Source: Oscillospiraceae bacterium
GTDB taxonomy: Bacteria > Bacillota > Clostridia > Oscillospirales > Acutalibacteraceae
Assembly (NCBI GenBank): GCA_025757685.1
Contig: CP107220.1
Span: 149,501 to 213,500 of the forward strand
Direction: 5' to 3'
Length of the DNA stretch: 64,000 nt
Part shown: in pieces, positions 33,361-42,402 of the stretch
Layout: every line of letters begins with the position of its first letter
How positions within the stretch are numbered: position 1 is the first letter of the stretch
The notes under the pieces: generated by a model
What the model was told of the DNA's origin: nothing
Seen by the model: only the letters and a program-made list of their open reading frames with translations
The model's database searches: none
Made by a program: the position numbers and the translations under genes

Positions 33361-34077
33361 TTAAATAATGTTGTTTTGGTCCAGAAAATCGTGGGCGGCA
33401 ATGAGAATACTCTTGTCATTGTCAAACCGCAGCAGCGACAGCGCCCGGTCATAGGTGAGCCAAATGTAGTCCTCAATTTCTTCCTTTTGCATGTGGATCA
33501 CCGTGCTCGGGGTGGTGGCGGCAAAGATGGTTACCGTCTTTTCAACCCGATCCCGAATCCGATACTTGGACAGGCAGGAGAAACCCTCAATCAGCTTAAC
33601 CCGCAAGCCCGTTTCCTCCTGTACCTCCCGTAGGGCGGTCTGCTCCTTGGTCTCGCCCCTTTCGATATGCCCTTTGGGGAAGCCCCAGTGGGCGGAGCGC
33701 TTGTTCTTGATCAGCAGGTAGCGCACCTCCCCCTTAATATCATGGAAGATGACCGCGCCGCAGCTGCTCTCGTAAAGGCATTCCAGCCGGTAGCCGGGAA
33801 AGTCCCGCTCCGGGTCCAGATATTCCAAAATGTCGTTGACAATGAATCGTGTGCTCTTGGGCGCCACAATCCAAATGGATTTCTTTTCTTTTTTGTTTCG
33901 GAGGACGGCTATCACACGCCCGTCAAAGTTACGCACAGGGTGGTGGATGCCCATAATGTAGGCAGTCTGGTCCTTTTCACCATATACTGTGCCGTAGTTC
34001 AGCGGATACCGATAGCCCGTACCGTCCGTAGAGCCAATAGGCATAACGACCTTGACTCTGGCGTATTTACCGAGCAA
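33361..34077 (-). CDS. Nudix hydrolase fused to an N-terminal inorganic-pyrophosphatase-like domain
   Basis: A 238-residue protein. Residues 1-95 resemble the small pyrophosphatase-like proteins of Firmicutes (VVMPIGSTDG ... YPLNYGTVYG). Residues 98-238 are a Nudix domain with an intact box from GHIERGE to REVQEETGL, that is GX5EX7REUXEEXGU. It hydrolyses a nucleoside-diphosphate-linked substrate such as a dinucleoside polyphosphate. An ATG at 34113 sits at the expected transcription start, so it is unlikely; the TTG at 34077 has CGGTGGTGA 7 nt upstream and fits homologues. First gene of the Nudix-nucleotidyltransferase-GH27 operon. Confidence 0.82.
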   Translation of the reverse strand: MLGKYARVKVVMPIGSTDGTGYRYPLNYGTVYGEKDQTAYIMGIHHPVRNFDGRVIAVLRNKKEKKSIWIVAPKSTRFIVNDILEYLDPERDFPGYRLECLYESSCGAVIFHDIKGEVRYLLIKNKRSAHWGFPKGHIERGETKEQTALREVQEETGLRVKLIEGFSCLSKYRIRDRVEKTVTIFAATTPSTVIHMQKEEIEDYIWLTYDRALSLLRFDNDKSILIAAHDFLDQNNII

Positions 34078-34115
34078 TTTGTATTCACCACCGAGATAAA
34101 AGTTACTATGCACTT

Positions 34116-34144
34116 ATTATATATAAATTGCAAAAGCAATACAA
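34116..34144 (-). promoter_or_regulatory. Promoter of the Nudix-GH27 operon
   Basis: Minus-strand TTGTAT (34139-34144), 17 bp, TATAAT (34116-34121). Confidence 0.72.
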
Positions 34145-34184
34145 GGCTTTCGCAAAGAAAATTCAAAAAGCCGTAAAACTTGGC

Positions 34185-34232
34185 GAAAAAAAGCAGCCCT
34201 TCGGGGCAGGTGAGAGCCTGCACCCAAAGGGC
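34185..34232 (-). terminator. Second terminator-like hairpin between giant gene and Nudix operon
   Basis: GCCCTTTGGGTGCAGG pairs imperfectly with CCTGCCCCGAAGGGC and is followed on the minus strand by a T run. Probably a back-up terminator. The stretch 34230-34280 holds TATATAC repeats only. Confidence 0.6.
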
Positions 34233-34290
34233 GCTCTATATTATATACATTATATACAGGATATACAGGAGCCTGTCCGGCGGCGGGTAA

Positions 34291-34323
34291 CAAAAATGGC
34301 GTACCCGAAGGTACGCCATTTTC
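34291..34323 (-). terminator. Terminator of the 2390-residue protein gene
   Basis: A perfect 13-bp stem AAAATGGCGTACC / GGTACGCCATTTT with a TTCG tetraloop on the minus strand, 17 bases after the stop. Confidence 0.9.
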
Positions 34324-34339
34324 ATTTAGGAATGGGGGA

Positions 34340-37300
34340 TTAACCACCCAACTGCTGAAGCAGGTTACACAGTTCGCCGATTACATCGTCGGTGTTGCCT
34401 TTCAGCATTTTCAGCACGGTGCCTACCACATCGGTAATGGAGCTGTTGTCAGATCCACCGATCAGGGAGCCTACCAAGCTGGCTACCGTGTTGTAGTTGT
34501 CCTTGTAGTTGACAACTTCAACCAGGTACCGCAGCACGGCAATCAAGGTCTCAGAGGCGTCGCCCTTTACAAACACGCGCGTGCCGTAGGTGGCAGCCTG
34601 AGAAGCATCGGTCATCACCTTGCCGTGGCTTGCCAGCTGGAACCAGTCAATATCCATCAGTTCCAGACCCAGGGGTTTACCCTTGATCTTGATCATGCCA
34701 AGCACCTGATTCAGCAGGGGAACAATGTTGTCCACGCCGATGATGGGCTTCAGCATAGCGGTCAGATCGTACAGGTCAATGTTCAGATCCAACTTCAGGC
34801 CAACCTTAGCCAGTAAGCCATTCAGATCCACTTTGAAGGCCTTGAATACCTGAGTCAGTACGGTGTTCACATTCACGATGGGCTTCAAAGCATCCAGCAG
34901 AGCGGAAACCGGTGTAAACAGGTTCTCGATCAGCTGCAGCAGGCCGTCGTTGGCAATGAACAGTGCCAGGTTGGGCAGCATGGACATCAGGGTCTGCAGC
35001 GGTGCATTCAGAATGTCCTCTACCTTATCCCACAGGGAGTTGACAATATCCAACAGGATGTTGTCATAGGCCTTGCTGATGTCCTCTCTGTACTGATACT
35101 GGGTCTTAATGTTGTAGCAGCCGAATGCCTCCAGCAGCGGAACGACCACGGAAGAGTAGCCGTTGGAGCCGGGGATATGAACGATGTTGAAGATGCCCAG
35201 AGAAGCATCATTCAGCAGTACATCCAATACGCCGTAGAACGGACGCATTACAGCAGCCAGTGCATTAAAGAAGCTATCCTTATCCTTTACGCCCCACTTA
35301 AGAGCGGAGGTGTTGACCTTGGACCAGGAGGAGGCGGAGCCGATTACGGCAGCCGCATTCGCGTAGGTCTTGCCATAGGACTCATCGGTGAGCAGCTTGG
35401 CAACGGTCTTGGTAGAATAGTCAATGCCGGTCTGGGACAGCAGGGCGGTCAGGTTGGTGGAGTCGTTGATCTTCACACCGTCCAGTGCCTTGCCGATGCC
35501 GGTGATCATGCCATTGATGGTGCTGTCCTTAAAGGCAGCGCCAGCGATCAGCTTGTTCAGATCAGCAAAGCTACCGATCAGGCCATCCAGCATAGGCGGA
35601 ATGTTCTTCAAGAAGTCTTGATCCACAGTGGAGGGATAAGAGAACTTGTAGTCCTTGGTCTGGTATTCGCTGTAATTCCAGAACGCGTTGGTGGGATTCT
35701 CCTGGAGCAGATAGAACAGCGCACGGATGATCTGGTCTGCGGAGGAGGTGCCGATCTGGTCAAGTACCGCGTTGATGATGGACTTGTAATCCTTGATCGC
35801 GTCGATACCGCCCAAAATGGACTTCAAACCGCTGATGTTCTTGGTCAGCAGGTTGGCTACATAGCGGAGCACGGCGATCAGCGTTTCGCCCTGGTTTGCA
35901 GTAACGTGCTTTCTATTATAATAGCCTTCGCTGTTCTTTGCAGCGCTCTTGACCGTGCTGACTGTGCCGTGGCTTGCCAGGGCGCCCCAGTCGATCTTGG
36001 GCAACTGAATGTTGATTTTCTTAGACTTGAGCAGCTTGTTCACCAGCGGAACGATGGCGTTTTGGATCTCGCACTTGTTCAGGTGGTTCAGATTCAGGTG
36101 AATGTTCACACCCAGTGCGTCCTTAACCAGGTCGTTCAGTGACTTGCCGGCCAGAGCCTTGATAATGACCTCAACATCTACGCCGTTCTTCTTCAGTACC
36201 GGAAGGAGAGATGTTACCGGCGACAGAAGATTGTTGACGAGCTGTGCCAGGCCATTATTATCAATGTAGTATGCCACATTGGGCAGTACTGCGGTGAGGG
36301 TATCGAACGGAGCGTCCAGTACCTTGTTCAGGAAGCCTACGATGGGATTCAACACATCCGTCAGTACGCTGTCGGTAGACTTCTTAATGTCTGCCTTGTA
36401 CTGCTTGTAGGTCTTCACGTTGGGGCACTCCAGTGCCTCCAGCAGCGGAACGATGGCACTTTCGTAACCATTGCCGCCATAGATGCTCAGGGACTTCACA
36501 TCCTCGATCACTTTGTACAGGTTGATCTCCAGTACAGAGGTCTTGGAATACTTGTCAGAGCCCTTGATGCGAATGCGCAGTTTGCCATTCTTCAGCTGTA
36601 CGGTGTCCTTAGAGGAACCGAAGTTCAGGTTCTTCACCAAATCGGTAAGAATCTGGCCAACGGCCAAGTCGTCGCCTGCCAGCAGCAGAGACAGTACGCC
36701 GTCCAGCGGACGCAGGATCGCAGCCAGGCCGTTTACAAAGCCCTGCTGTGCCTTTGCGGAGCCATCGGTGAAGCCCCAGTTGATGTTGCCCAGCTTCTTC
36801 CAGCTCTTGGCATTTTTGATTGCCTTAGCTGCGGAGGAGTAGGTCTTGCCGTAGCTGCCGTCCGTCAGGAGCTTTGCTACACCCTTCTTGCTCACATCAA
36901 TGCCGGCATAGCCCAGGTAATCCTTGTAAGGATCAATGGCGCCGTACAGTGTGGAAGCCAGCTTGGTCAGGTTGGCGTTGGTGAAGATCAGGGAGCTAAC
37001 CAGGTCTTTCAGGTTATCCTGCTTCACCACATCCAGGCCGGCCAGCAGGCCGATCACGGAGGTGACCATGGTGTCCAGATCGCCAACAGCGTCGCTGGCG
37101 TCCTGTGCGGTCACACCGGCGGGATAATAGAAGCCGGTGGTCTTTTCCTGTACATACTGGAGGAAGGTCCAGTAAGCAGTGGTGGGATCCGTGGTCTTGG
37201 CGATCACAGCGTTGATGATGTTCAGCAGATCCTTCTTGGTCAGGCGGCTGAGCATATCCAGCAACTGGCTCATGGAAGGATTGTTGATCACGACTTTCAG

Positions 37301-40300
37301 CAAATCAATGATCTGGCGAATTTGCAGTACATCGACCACCAGGTTGACCAGGTACTTCAGAACAGCCTCTGCATTCTTGCAGTTTGCAATGTCCTTAAAC
37401 AGGGCGGTGGGCAGCTTAAAGCCAAAGTTAGCCAGCTGGCTGTTTACAGCGTTGATCACGGTCACATCGTTGATGCCCAAGCCAGCCTTGGTTGCGCTCT
37501 TCTTCAGCAGGCCGGTTACAAGGGCAATCGTCTGCTTATTCTGCGCGTTTTGATCCTTGTCGTCCGTATTGGTCTTAAAGATCAGGCCCAGTATTGCGGA
37601 GAACCATGCGTCGTTCTTTGCCATAGAGGGCATCAGGTTGGACACCTTTGCGCTCAGAATGTTGGATACGCCGTGGATCTCTTTGTACAGCGGGTAAATG
37701 GCGGCAGTCGCCACATTGTTCAGGTCCTTGTTCATCACAATGGACAGGCCCTTAAGCAGGTTGGTCAGCACGGAGACAGGCTTGCTGTAGAAGCCGTCCA
37801 GCAGCTTGCTGATGGGGGTGAGAATGGCAAGCAGGCCGGTTGCGCCGTCCTTTACGCTGCCCTTTGCATACACGCCCAGGCTAAAGCCCTGTGCTTTTTC
37901 CAGATCCTTAAAGATGGGGTAGAGTACACCGTCATAGTAACCGGCATCCTTGGTCAGCACGCCGATCAGATCGGTGATGATGCCCAGGCTCTCGCCGAAG
38001 TTCTGGAAGAACTTGGTGTTGTTGCCTGCGCGGAAACCCCAGTTGATCTTAATGTTGGTGGCGCCGGTCCAGCCGCTGGTGCTCTTGTCCAAGCGAATGG
38101 CGTTGTGCCAGGTAGGCAGGCTTGCCAGCTTCTTGGCGGCGGATTTGTTGGTCAGGTGATTGCTCACTGCGTGGGGAGAAATCAGACCCTTCAGCGCAGC
38201 AGCCAAAATGTTGTAGTGGTAAGCACCGGTCTTGCTGGTGTAGTACACCGGCTTGCCGGCCTTATTCTTCTTCTTGTACAGCTTCTGATTGCCGTCGTAG
38301 AAAACATTCAGGCCCAGAGCGTCCTCGTTCACCAGATAGTAATCAATTACATTCTCCAGTGCAACATACATCTGAACCACCAGATTGGTCAGATGATCCT
38401 CAGTGTAAACCTTCTTGTCTGAGGTATCGGTGGACTTCTTGTCCCCGTCGTTCAGGAAGTTTAAGGTCTTATTGAGCATCTTCAGCATCGGGTTGGTGTT
38501 GTCGCTGCCCAGGATGTAAGAACCAAGGCTTACCAGACCGCACAGGATGCCGGGGGTGGTGTTCAGGTTGAAGTTGTTCAGTGTGGAGTTCTCCAGCACC
38601 TTGGACAGTGCGGAGTCCAGATTGGACAGCAGAGAAGCGCCGCTCTTACTGGAGGTCTTGGGTACCTTTGCCCACTTGGGCTGGGTCTGGATCTTTGCCA
38701 TCTTGCCGTTCACTTTCGGGAAGCTCACGTCGATGGTGTTCTTGGTCTTGGTGTCCATGGCCTGGATCACATTCACCAGCTGACCGATGTTAGACAGCAG
38801 GAAGTAAGCACTTTCGGTGCTCAGACCAACAAACTTGGATTCCTTGTTATACACGCCCATTACGAAAGAGGCCTTGTCGTTGTACTTCAGCTGGAATACA
38901 CCGTTGAGTACATCGCTGATGGTGCTCTTTTCGCCCAGACCGCCCATAGCGCGGATCAGACCGGTGATGATGGGCAGGTTGGTGGTGATCTTGTTGTCGG
39001 TGGCGGTCACATCATTGAGCAGGTCAATGATGGCGTTGAACCAGTCGTTCACAAAGATGTTTACAAAGCAGTCCAGAATCTTGGCCGGCTTGCCGCCGTC
39101 TGCCAGGTTCTTAAAGTTAACCAAAGATTGGTTGTAGGAGAACGCTTTGTCGCCAACGGTATCGCTCTTAATCTTGTAATCACTATAAGACCAGTCGGAA
39201 GCCTTCTTGGTGTTGTCAGCGCTCTTTACATCATATTTTTTAATGAAGTTCTTGCCCATGATGTCCAGAATTTTGGGCAGGGCAACGAAGAGGTTGTTGA
39301 CGCCGTGGTTGTAAACGGTGCCCTCTTCCTTGGTCATGGCGCCACTCTTGGCGTCTTTTTCACCATAGGCAGCCACATACTGATCCACAGCAGCGGTGAA
39401 GAAGGTGGCCAGCTCGGACACAGCCTCATTCACGGCAGTGGCAGCGTCGCCGGTGAGCTTCAGTGCATCGGCAATGCCGGATGCCTTGGCACCCTGCAGC
39501 GCCTTATCGGCTGCATAGATGTTCAGGATTACCGGGGTCTTGGTGTCATCGTACTTGCCGGTGGTGGGGTCACCATACACCTGGCTGACGATCACATCTT
39601 TGCCGTCGGCATCCTTGCCATACTCAACACCGCTGATGTTGTAGTATGTAAAGTCATAGTTGGTGTCGCCGATCAGCCAGTGCATCAGGGTGGGCAGAAC
39701 CTCGTTCAAATCCCAGCTCAGGCCGCCGCCCAAACCGACGGGGCTGCCAACGCTCTGGCCGTATTGATCCATCAGACCGCTCAGCAAACCGCCCAGGAAA
39801 CCATTAAAGGGATCACCCTCCTGGTTGAATACCATGGGGATCAGCACTTCGTCAATCACAACGGTCAAAACAGGCAGCAACTGCATAATGGTTTCAACCG
39901 GGTGCTCGTACAGGTTCATCCATATATCGGTGAGCGCACCCTTCAGGTCAACCTTGGACTCTACCAGTTTGTAGACCACTTCGTTCATAACCGCATTACC
40001 GGTGAGGTGCAAGCCTGCGATGGTTACGCCTTCCTGATCCTCAGGATCCAGCAGTACCATGTACTGATTGATGGCGTTGTTTACAGCAGCAACAGCAAAG
40101 GAATCCTTAAAGCCGTATTTCGCGAAAGAATACTTTCTGCAAGAATTAGAGATAACCTTGGCGTCGGTAATCTCAAAGTAGAAATCAACGGCCTCGTCAA
40201 CGCTCTCTTTCAGTTCACCACTGTAGAAGGTCTTTAACAGATCTTGGTTGATGGTGGCGATCACTTCTTCGGGGGACATGCCGCCGACAGTTCTGTTCTC

Positions 40301-41512
40301 CATCAACGCTCTGCGGTAAATACCCTCGGTACGCGTATCCAGATCCTCACTGCTCCAGTAAGTGGCCATTGCCGGCTTGGTTACAGGAGCGATGCCCTTG
40401 TCTGCATAGTCGCCGTTCAGGTAAGCCTGGAAGGTGTCACGGCTGGAACCGATTTTTGCGTTGCCGTCGGGCACATTCTTGTTCATGTCCGCACGCAGGG
40501 CAGCTACGGTAGCGTCATCCAGCTGCGCAGCATAGTACTCGCTAACAAAGGCGTCATCGCCGTTGTTGGCCAGTACGGCAGCACCGATCTTGCAAGCGGC
40601 TGCCAGTGCAGCATCGTCATCCTTGATGGTGTTGTAGTCCTTTTTGGCCAGCTTGCACAGATAAGCCTTGGCGGCCTCTGCCAGTTCACTGCTTGCCTTG
40701 TCGGACTGATACTGGAGCAGCACATACCAAATCGCTTCGCTCATGGTGCTGACTTTCTTCTTGCTGCCGGCTTCTTCGAAGTAGGCGGTGAAGGTGCCAA
40801 AGCACTTAGCTACATCCTTGAAATCGTCCAGAGCAATCAAGTCGTCTACTTTGTACGATTTGTCTTTGTAGGTAACGGTAGCTTTCTGGATGTCTTCCAG
40901 GGTGTCTAGGCTGCCTTCAGCAGTACCCAGCACCTCGAGCACTTTGTTCAGTGCGTCATAGGCAGCGCTCAGGTCTTCCTGCTGCTTAGCCTGTTTCTCG
41001 GGGAACTGCTCCAGCAGGGCGGACAGATCGCTCAGCGTGTCCTCGCACCATTTGGCCAGTTCTGCGTCGCTGGACGAAATGTTGTTGACGCAAAAAGAAA
41101 ACAGCTGATAAAAGCTCATCTTCGCATCTTTCTCGTCCAGGTAGGCATACGCCACATCGGAATACCCTTTCCGGTAACCGTCAATGATGTCTGCCTTATT
41201 CATGGGGCTGCTCAAAAGATTAAGCAGCGTGGGAGACACACCCATGATCAGATCACTGATCGAGGTGGTGTCGGTGACGGTCATCCCCAACTTCTCCTCA
41301 AGCGCCTTTTTGATATTCGGCTGATTGAGCAGTACCGGAACATAGGTGTCTACCAGTTCCGTCAGTGCATCAAAGGTGGAATCGGCACTTGTGGAGTTCT
41401 TCCAGATGCCCTTGTCTTTGTCCGCTGCAAATGCAGTGAACCCGACAGAGCAGGTGGTGACCATCATTACTACAGCCAAAAATAGGCTGAGTAACTTTTT
41501 GCCCGTCTTCAT
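34340..41512 (-). CDS. Giant secreted repeat protein (2390 residues), function unknown
   Basis: The N terminus is a standard signal peptide (MKTGKKLLSLFLAVVMMV, cleavage near AFA-AD at 29). No known domain was recognised in the rest, which is largely predicted helix rich in Leu, Val, Asn and Lys. The C-terminal two thirds are built of units of about 500 residues: NPTNAFW at 1939 repeats DPTTAYW at 1442 (497 apart), and each unit carries the series AKLLTDxSYGKTY, N-W-G-F/V, VPLLEAxxCxNxKTxxQY, IDWxxLASHGxV and ETLIAVLRYV. A more diverged third copy near 1150-1250 has KINWGFRAG. No dockerin, LPXTG or SLH region is present. AAGGAG lies 9 nt before the ATG. The divergent neighbour is a similar giant secreted protein. 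Confidence 0.8.
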   Translation of the reverse strand: MKTGKKLLSLFLAVVMMVTTCSVGFTAFAADKDKGIWKNSTSADSTFDALTELVDTYVPVLLNQPNIKKALEEKLGMTVTDTTSISDLIMGVSPTLLNLLSSPMNKADIIDGYRKGYSDVAYAYLDEKDAKMSFYQLFSFCVNNISSSDAELAKWCEDTLSDLSALLEQFPEKQAKQQEDLSAAYDALNKVLEVLGTAEGSLDTLEDIQKATVTYKDKSYKVDDLIALDDFKDVAKCFGTFTAYFEEAGSKKKVSTMSEAIWYVLLQYQSDKASSELAEAAKAYLCKLAKKDYNTIKDDDAALAAACKIGAAVLANNGDDAFVSEYYAAQLDDATVAALRADMNKNVPDGNAKIGSSRDTFQAYLNGDYADKGIAPVTKPAMATYWSSEDLDTRTEGIYRRALMENRTVGGMSPEEVIATINQDLLKTFYSGELKESVDEAVDFYFEITDAKVISNSCRKYSFAKYGFKDSFAVAAVNNAINQYMVLLDPEDQEGVTIAGLHLTGNAVMNEVVYKLVESKVDLKGALTDIWMNLYEHPVETIMQLLPVLTVVIDEVLIPMVFNQEGDPFNGFLGGLLSGLMDQYGQSVGSPVGLGGGLSWDLNEVLPTLMHWLIGDTNYDFTYYNISGVEYGKDADGKDVIVSQVYGDPTTGKYDDTKTPVILNIYAADKALQGAKASGIADALKLTGDAATAVNEAVSELATFFTAAVDQYVAAYGEKDAKSGAMTKEEGTVYNHGVNNLFVALPKILDIMGKNFIKKYDVKSADNTKKASDWSYSDYKIKSDTVGDKAFSYNQSLVNFKNLADGGKPAKILDCFVNIFVNDWFNAIIDLLNDVTATDNKITTNLPIITGLIRAMGGLGEKSTISDVLNGVFQLKYNDKASFVMGVYNKESKFVGLSTESAYFLLSNIGQLVNVIQAMDTKTKNTIDVSFPKVNGKMAKIQTQPKWAKVPKTSSKSGASLLSNLDSALSKVLENSTLNNFNLNTTPGILCGLVSLGSYILGSDNTNPMLKMLNKTLNFLNDGDKKSTDTSDKKVYTEDHLTNLVVQMYVALENVIDYYLVNEDALGLNVFYDGNQKLYKKKNKAGKPVYYTSKTGAYHYNILAAALKGLISPHAVSNHLTNKSAAKKLASLPTWHNAIRLDKSTSGWTGATNIKINWGFRAGNNTKFFQNFGESLGIITDLIGVLTKDAGYYDGVLYPIFKDLEKAQGFSLGVYAKGSVKDGATGLLAILTPISKLLDGFYSKPVSVLTNLLKGLSIVMNKDLNNVATAAIYPLYKEIHGVSNILSAKVSNLMPSMAKNDAWFSAILGLIFKTNTDDKDQNAQNKQTIALVTGLLKKSATKAGLGINDVTVINAVNSQLANFGFKLPTALFKDIANCKNAEAVLKYLVNLVVDVLQIRQIIDLLKVVINNPSMSQLLDMLSRLTKKDLLNIINAVIAKTTDPTTAYWTFLQYVQEKTTGFYYPAGVTAQDASDAVGDLDTMVTSVIGLLAGLDVVKQDNLKDLVSSLIFTNANLTKLASTLYGAIDPYKDYLGYAGIDVSKKGVAKLLTDGSYGKTYSSAAKAIKNAKSWKKLGNINWGFTDGSAKAQQGFVNGLAAILRPLDGVLSLLLAGDDLAVGQILTDLVKNLNFGSSKDTVQLKNGKLRIRIKGSDKYSKTSVLEINLYKVIEDVKSLSIYGGNGYESAIVPLLEALECPNVKTYKQYKADIKKSTDSVLTDVLNPIVGFLNKVLDAPFDTLTAVLPNVAYYIDNNGLAQLVNNLLSPVTSLLPVLKKNGVDVEVIIKALAGKSLNDLVKDALGVNIHLNLNHLNKCEIQNAIVPLVNKLLKSKKINIQLPKIDWGALASHGTVSTVKSAAKNSEGYYNRKHVTANQGETLIAVLRYVANLLTKNISGLKSILGGIDAIKDYKSIINAVLDQIGTSSADQIIRALFYLLQENPTNAFWNYSEYQTKDYKFSYPSTVDQDFLKNIPPMLDGLIGSFADLNKLIAGAAFKDSTINGMITGIGKALDGVKINDSTNLTALLSQTGIDYSTKTVAKLLTDESYGKTYANAAAVIGSASSWSKVNTSALKWGVKDKDSFFNALAAVMRPFYGVLDVLLNDASLGIFNIVHIPGSNGYSSVVVPLLEAFGCYNIKTQYQYREDISKAYDNILLDIVNSLWDKVEDILNAPLQTLMSMLPNLALFIANDGLLQLIENLFTPVSALLDALKPIVNVNTVLTQVFKAFKVDLNGLLAKVGLKLDLNIDLYDLTAMLKPIIGVDNIVPLLNQVLGMIKIKGKPLGLELMDIDWFQLASHGKVMTDASQAATYGTRVFVKGDASETLIAVLRYLVEVVNYKDNYNTVASLVGSLIGGSDNSSITDVVGTVLKMLKGNTDDVIGELCNLLQQLGG

Positions 41513-41569
41513 AATTCATCTCTCCTTCTGATATGTTGACGAACTTGTCGTTTTGGATTCGCCTGGGCA

Positions 41570-41645
41570 GCGCACCCTTTTAGCGGAGGATGTGCTTGCA
41601 AGTTGCGTTAACAATTTGTTCACAATTCCTCTGCTAAAAGGGCGC
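41570..41645 (-). repeat. Long inverted repeat in the leader of the giant minus-strand gene
   Basis: Arms GCGCACCCTTTTAGCGGAGG (41570-41589) and TCCTCTGCTAAAAGGGCGC (41627-41645) pair over about 19 bp with one mismatch and one bulge around a 36-nt loop. It lies between the promoter and the start codon, so the messenger RNA would carry a stable hairpin about 60 nt above the ribosome site. Confidence 0.75.
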
Positions 41646-41677
41646 AGGATACCCACGCGTACAACAAATACAGTATA

Positions 41678-41706
41678 TTTATACCAAATATAGAACGGCA
41701 AGTCAA
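41678..41706 (-). promoter_or_regulatory. Promoter of the 2390-residue protein gene
   Basis: Minus-strand TTGACT (41701-41706), 17 bp, TATAAA (41678-41683). It gives a leader of about 155 nt. Confidence 0.75.
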
Positions 41707-42402
41707 TAGGTTTCCGAAAACTTTTTAACAAAATGTGAACGGGTGGGCAAAATTTCCCGATTTATAGCGAAATTCCGGCGCAACATTTTTTTGCGTACTT
41801 ATATAGTTTGGCCCGGCCGATGGATCTGCGCTGCATTCTTATCTTGGATTTGCGTGGAGGATCAGGGCGCGTTTATCGTTATTGCTGCATTCGACATCTG
41901 TTGACAGAAATTCCACCGGTTTTGGAGGAAAAAATGTGGAAAATCCTGTGGAACTTGTGAAAGTTTCCCGCCGTTACGCCAAAAAAACGATGGTGTAAAG
42001 GGGCACACCTTTGCGTGTGAAAATCGCTCGTAAAGCACATGGCCTTTACAAGTCGAAACTTGCAAAATAATGGGCATTGTCTTTTAACTAAGCGATAAAA
42101 TATGAACAAATTGTTAATTTCGTGTAAATTAAATTTGTCCGTTCGCACAAAAAACGGCCGCTCAAATTGTGCAATATTCCGAAAATCAGAAAAATCACGG
42201 CTCTTTATTGATTTTTGGTGAGCGTCGTGTTTTAATAAGAATGCGATAAATGTGTTTCTATGCGCATTTTCATAATGTATGGCGTCCGGCTGCAATGCCT
42301 TCATCCTGAATATTGGATTGCCCGATGGTCAGAGGATGGGACGGCGCGTACACGCAACCATTTATTCGTAAGAATTACAAATTACTATGGAGGTAAAAAT
42401 TA

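Larger units (their letters stand above)
41513..42402. other. 890-bp divergent regulatory gap between the two giant genes
   Basis: No credible gene lies here. The left part holds the promoter and structured leader of the minus-strand giant gene. The middle (41730-42300) is AT-rich and has several small imperfect repeats, for example CGCAA/TTGCG around 41790. I could not find a confident promoter for the plus-strand gene; only a GGAGG site at 42389-42393 serves its GTG start. The two small minus-strand frames in this gap look non-coding. Confidence 0.6.

Noticed and set aside
35177..40909. Several long plus-strand frames opposite the 2390-residue gene
   Set aside because: They are antisense to a gene with a signal peptide, ribosome site, promoter and terminator; their translations resemble no protein.
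41862..42304. Minus-strand frames of 71 and 141 codons in the 890-bp gap
   Set aside because: No ribosome site, composition rich in Phe, His and Cys unlike real proteins, and no similarity to any family.
41513..42402. A riboswitch or RNA gene in the divergent gap
   Set aside because: The long inverted repeat has no recognisable riboswitch core and no T run; nothing else in the gap shows a conserved RNA fold.
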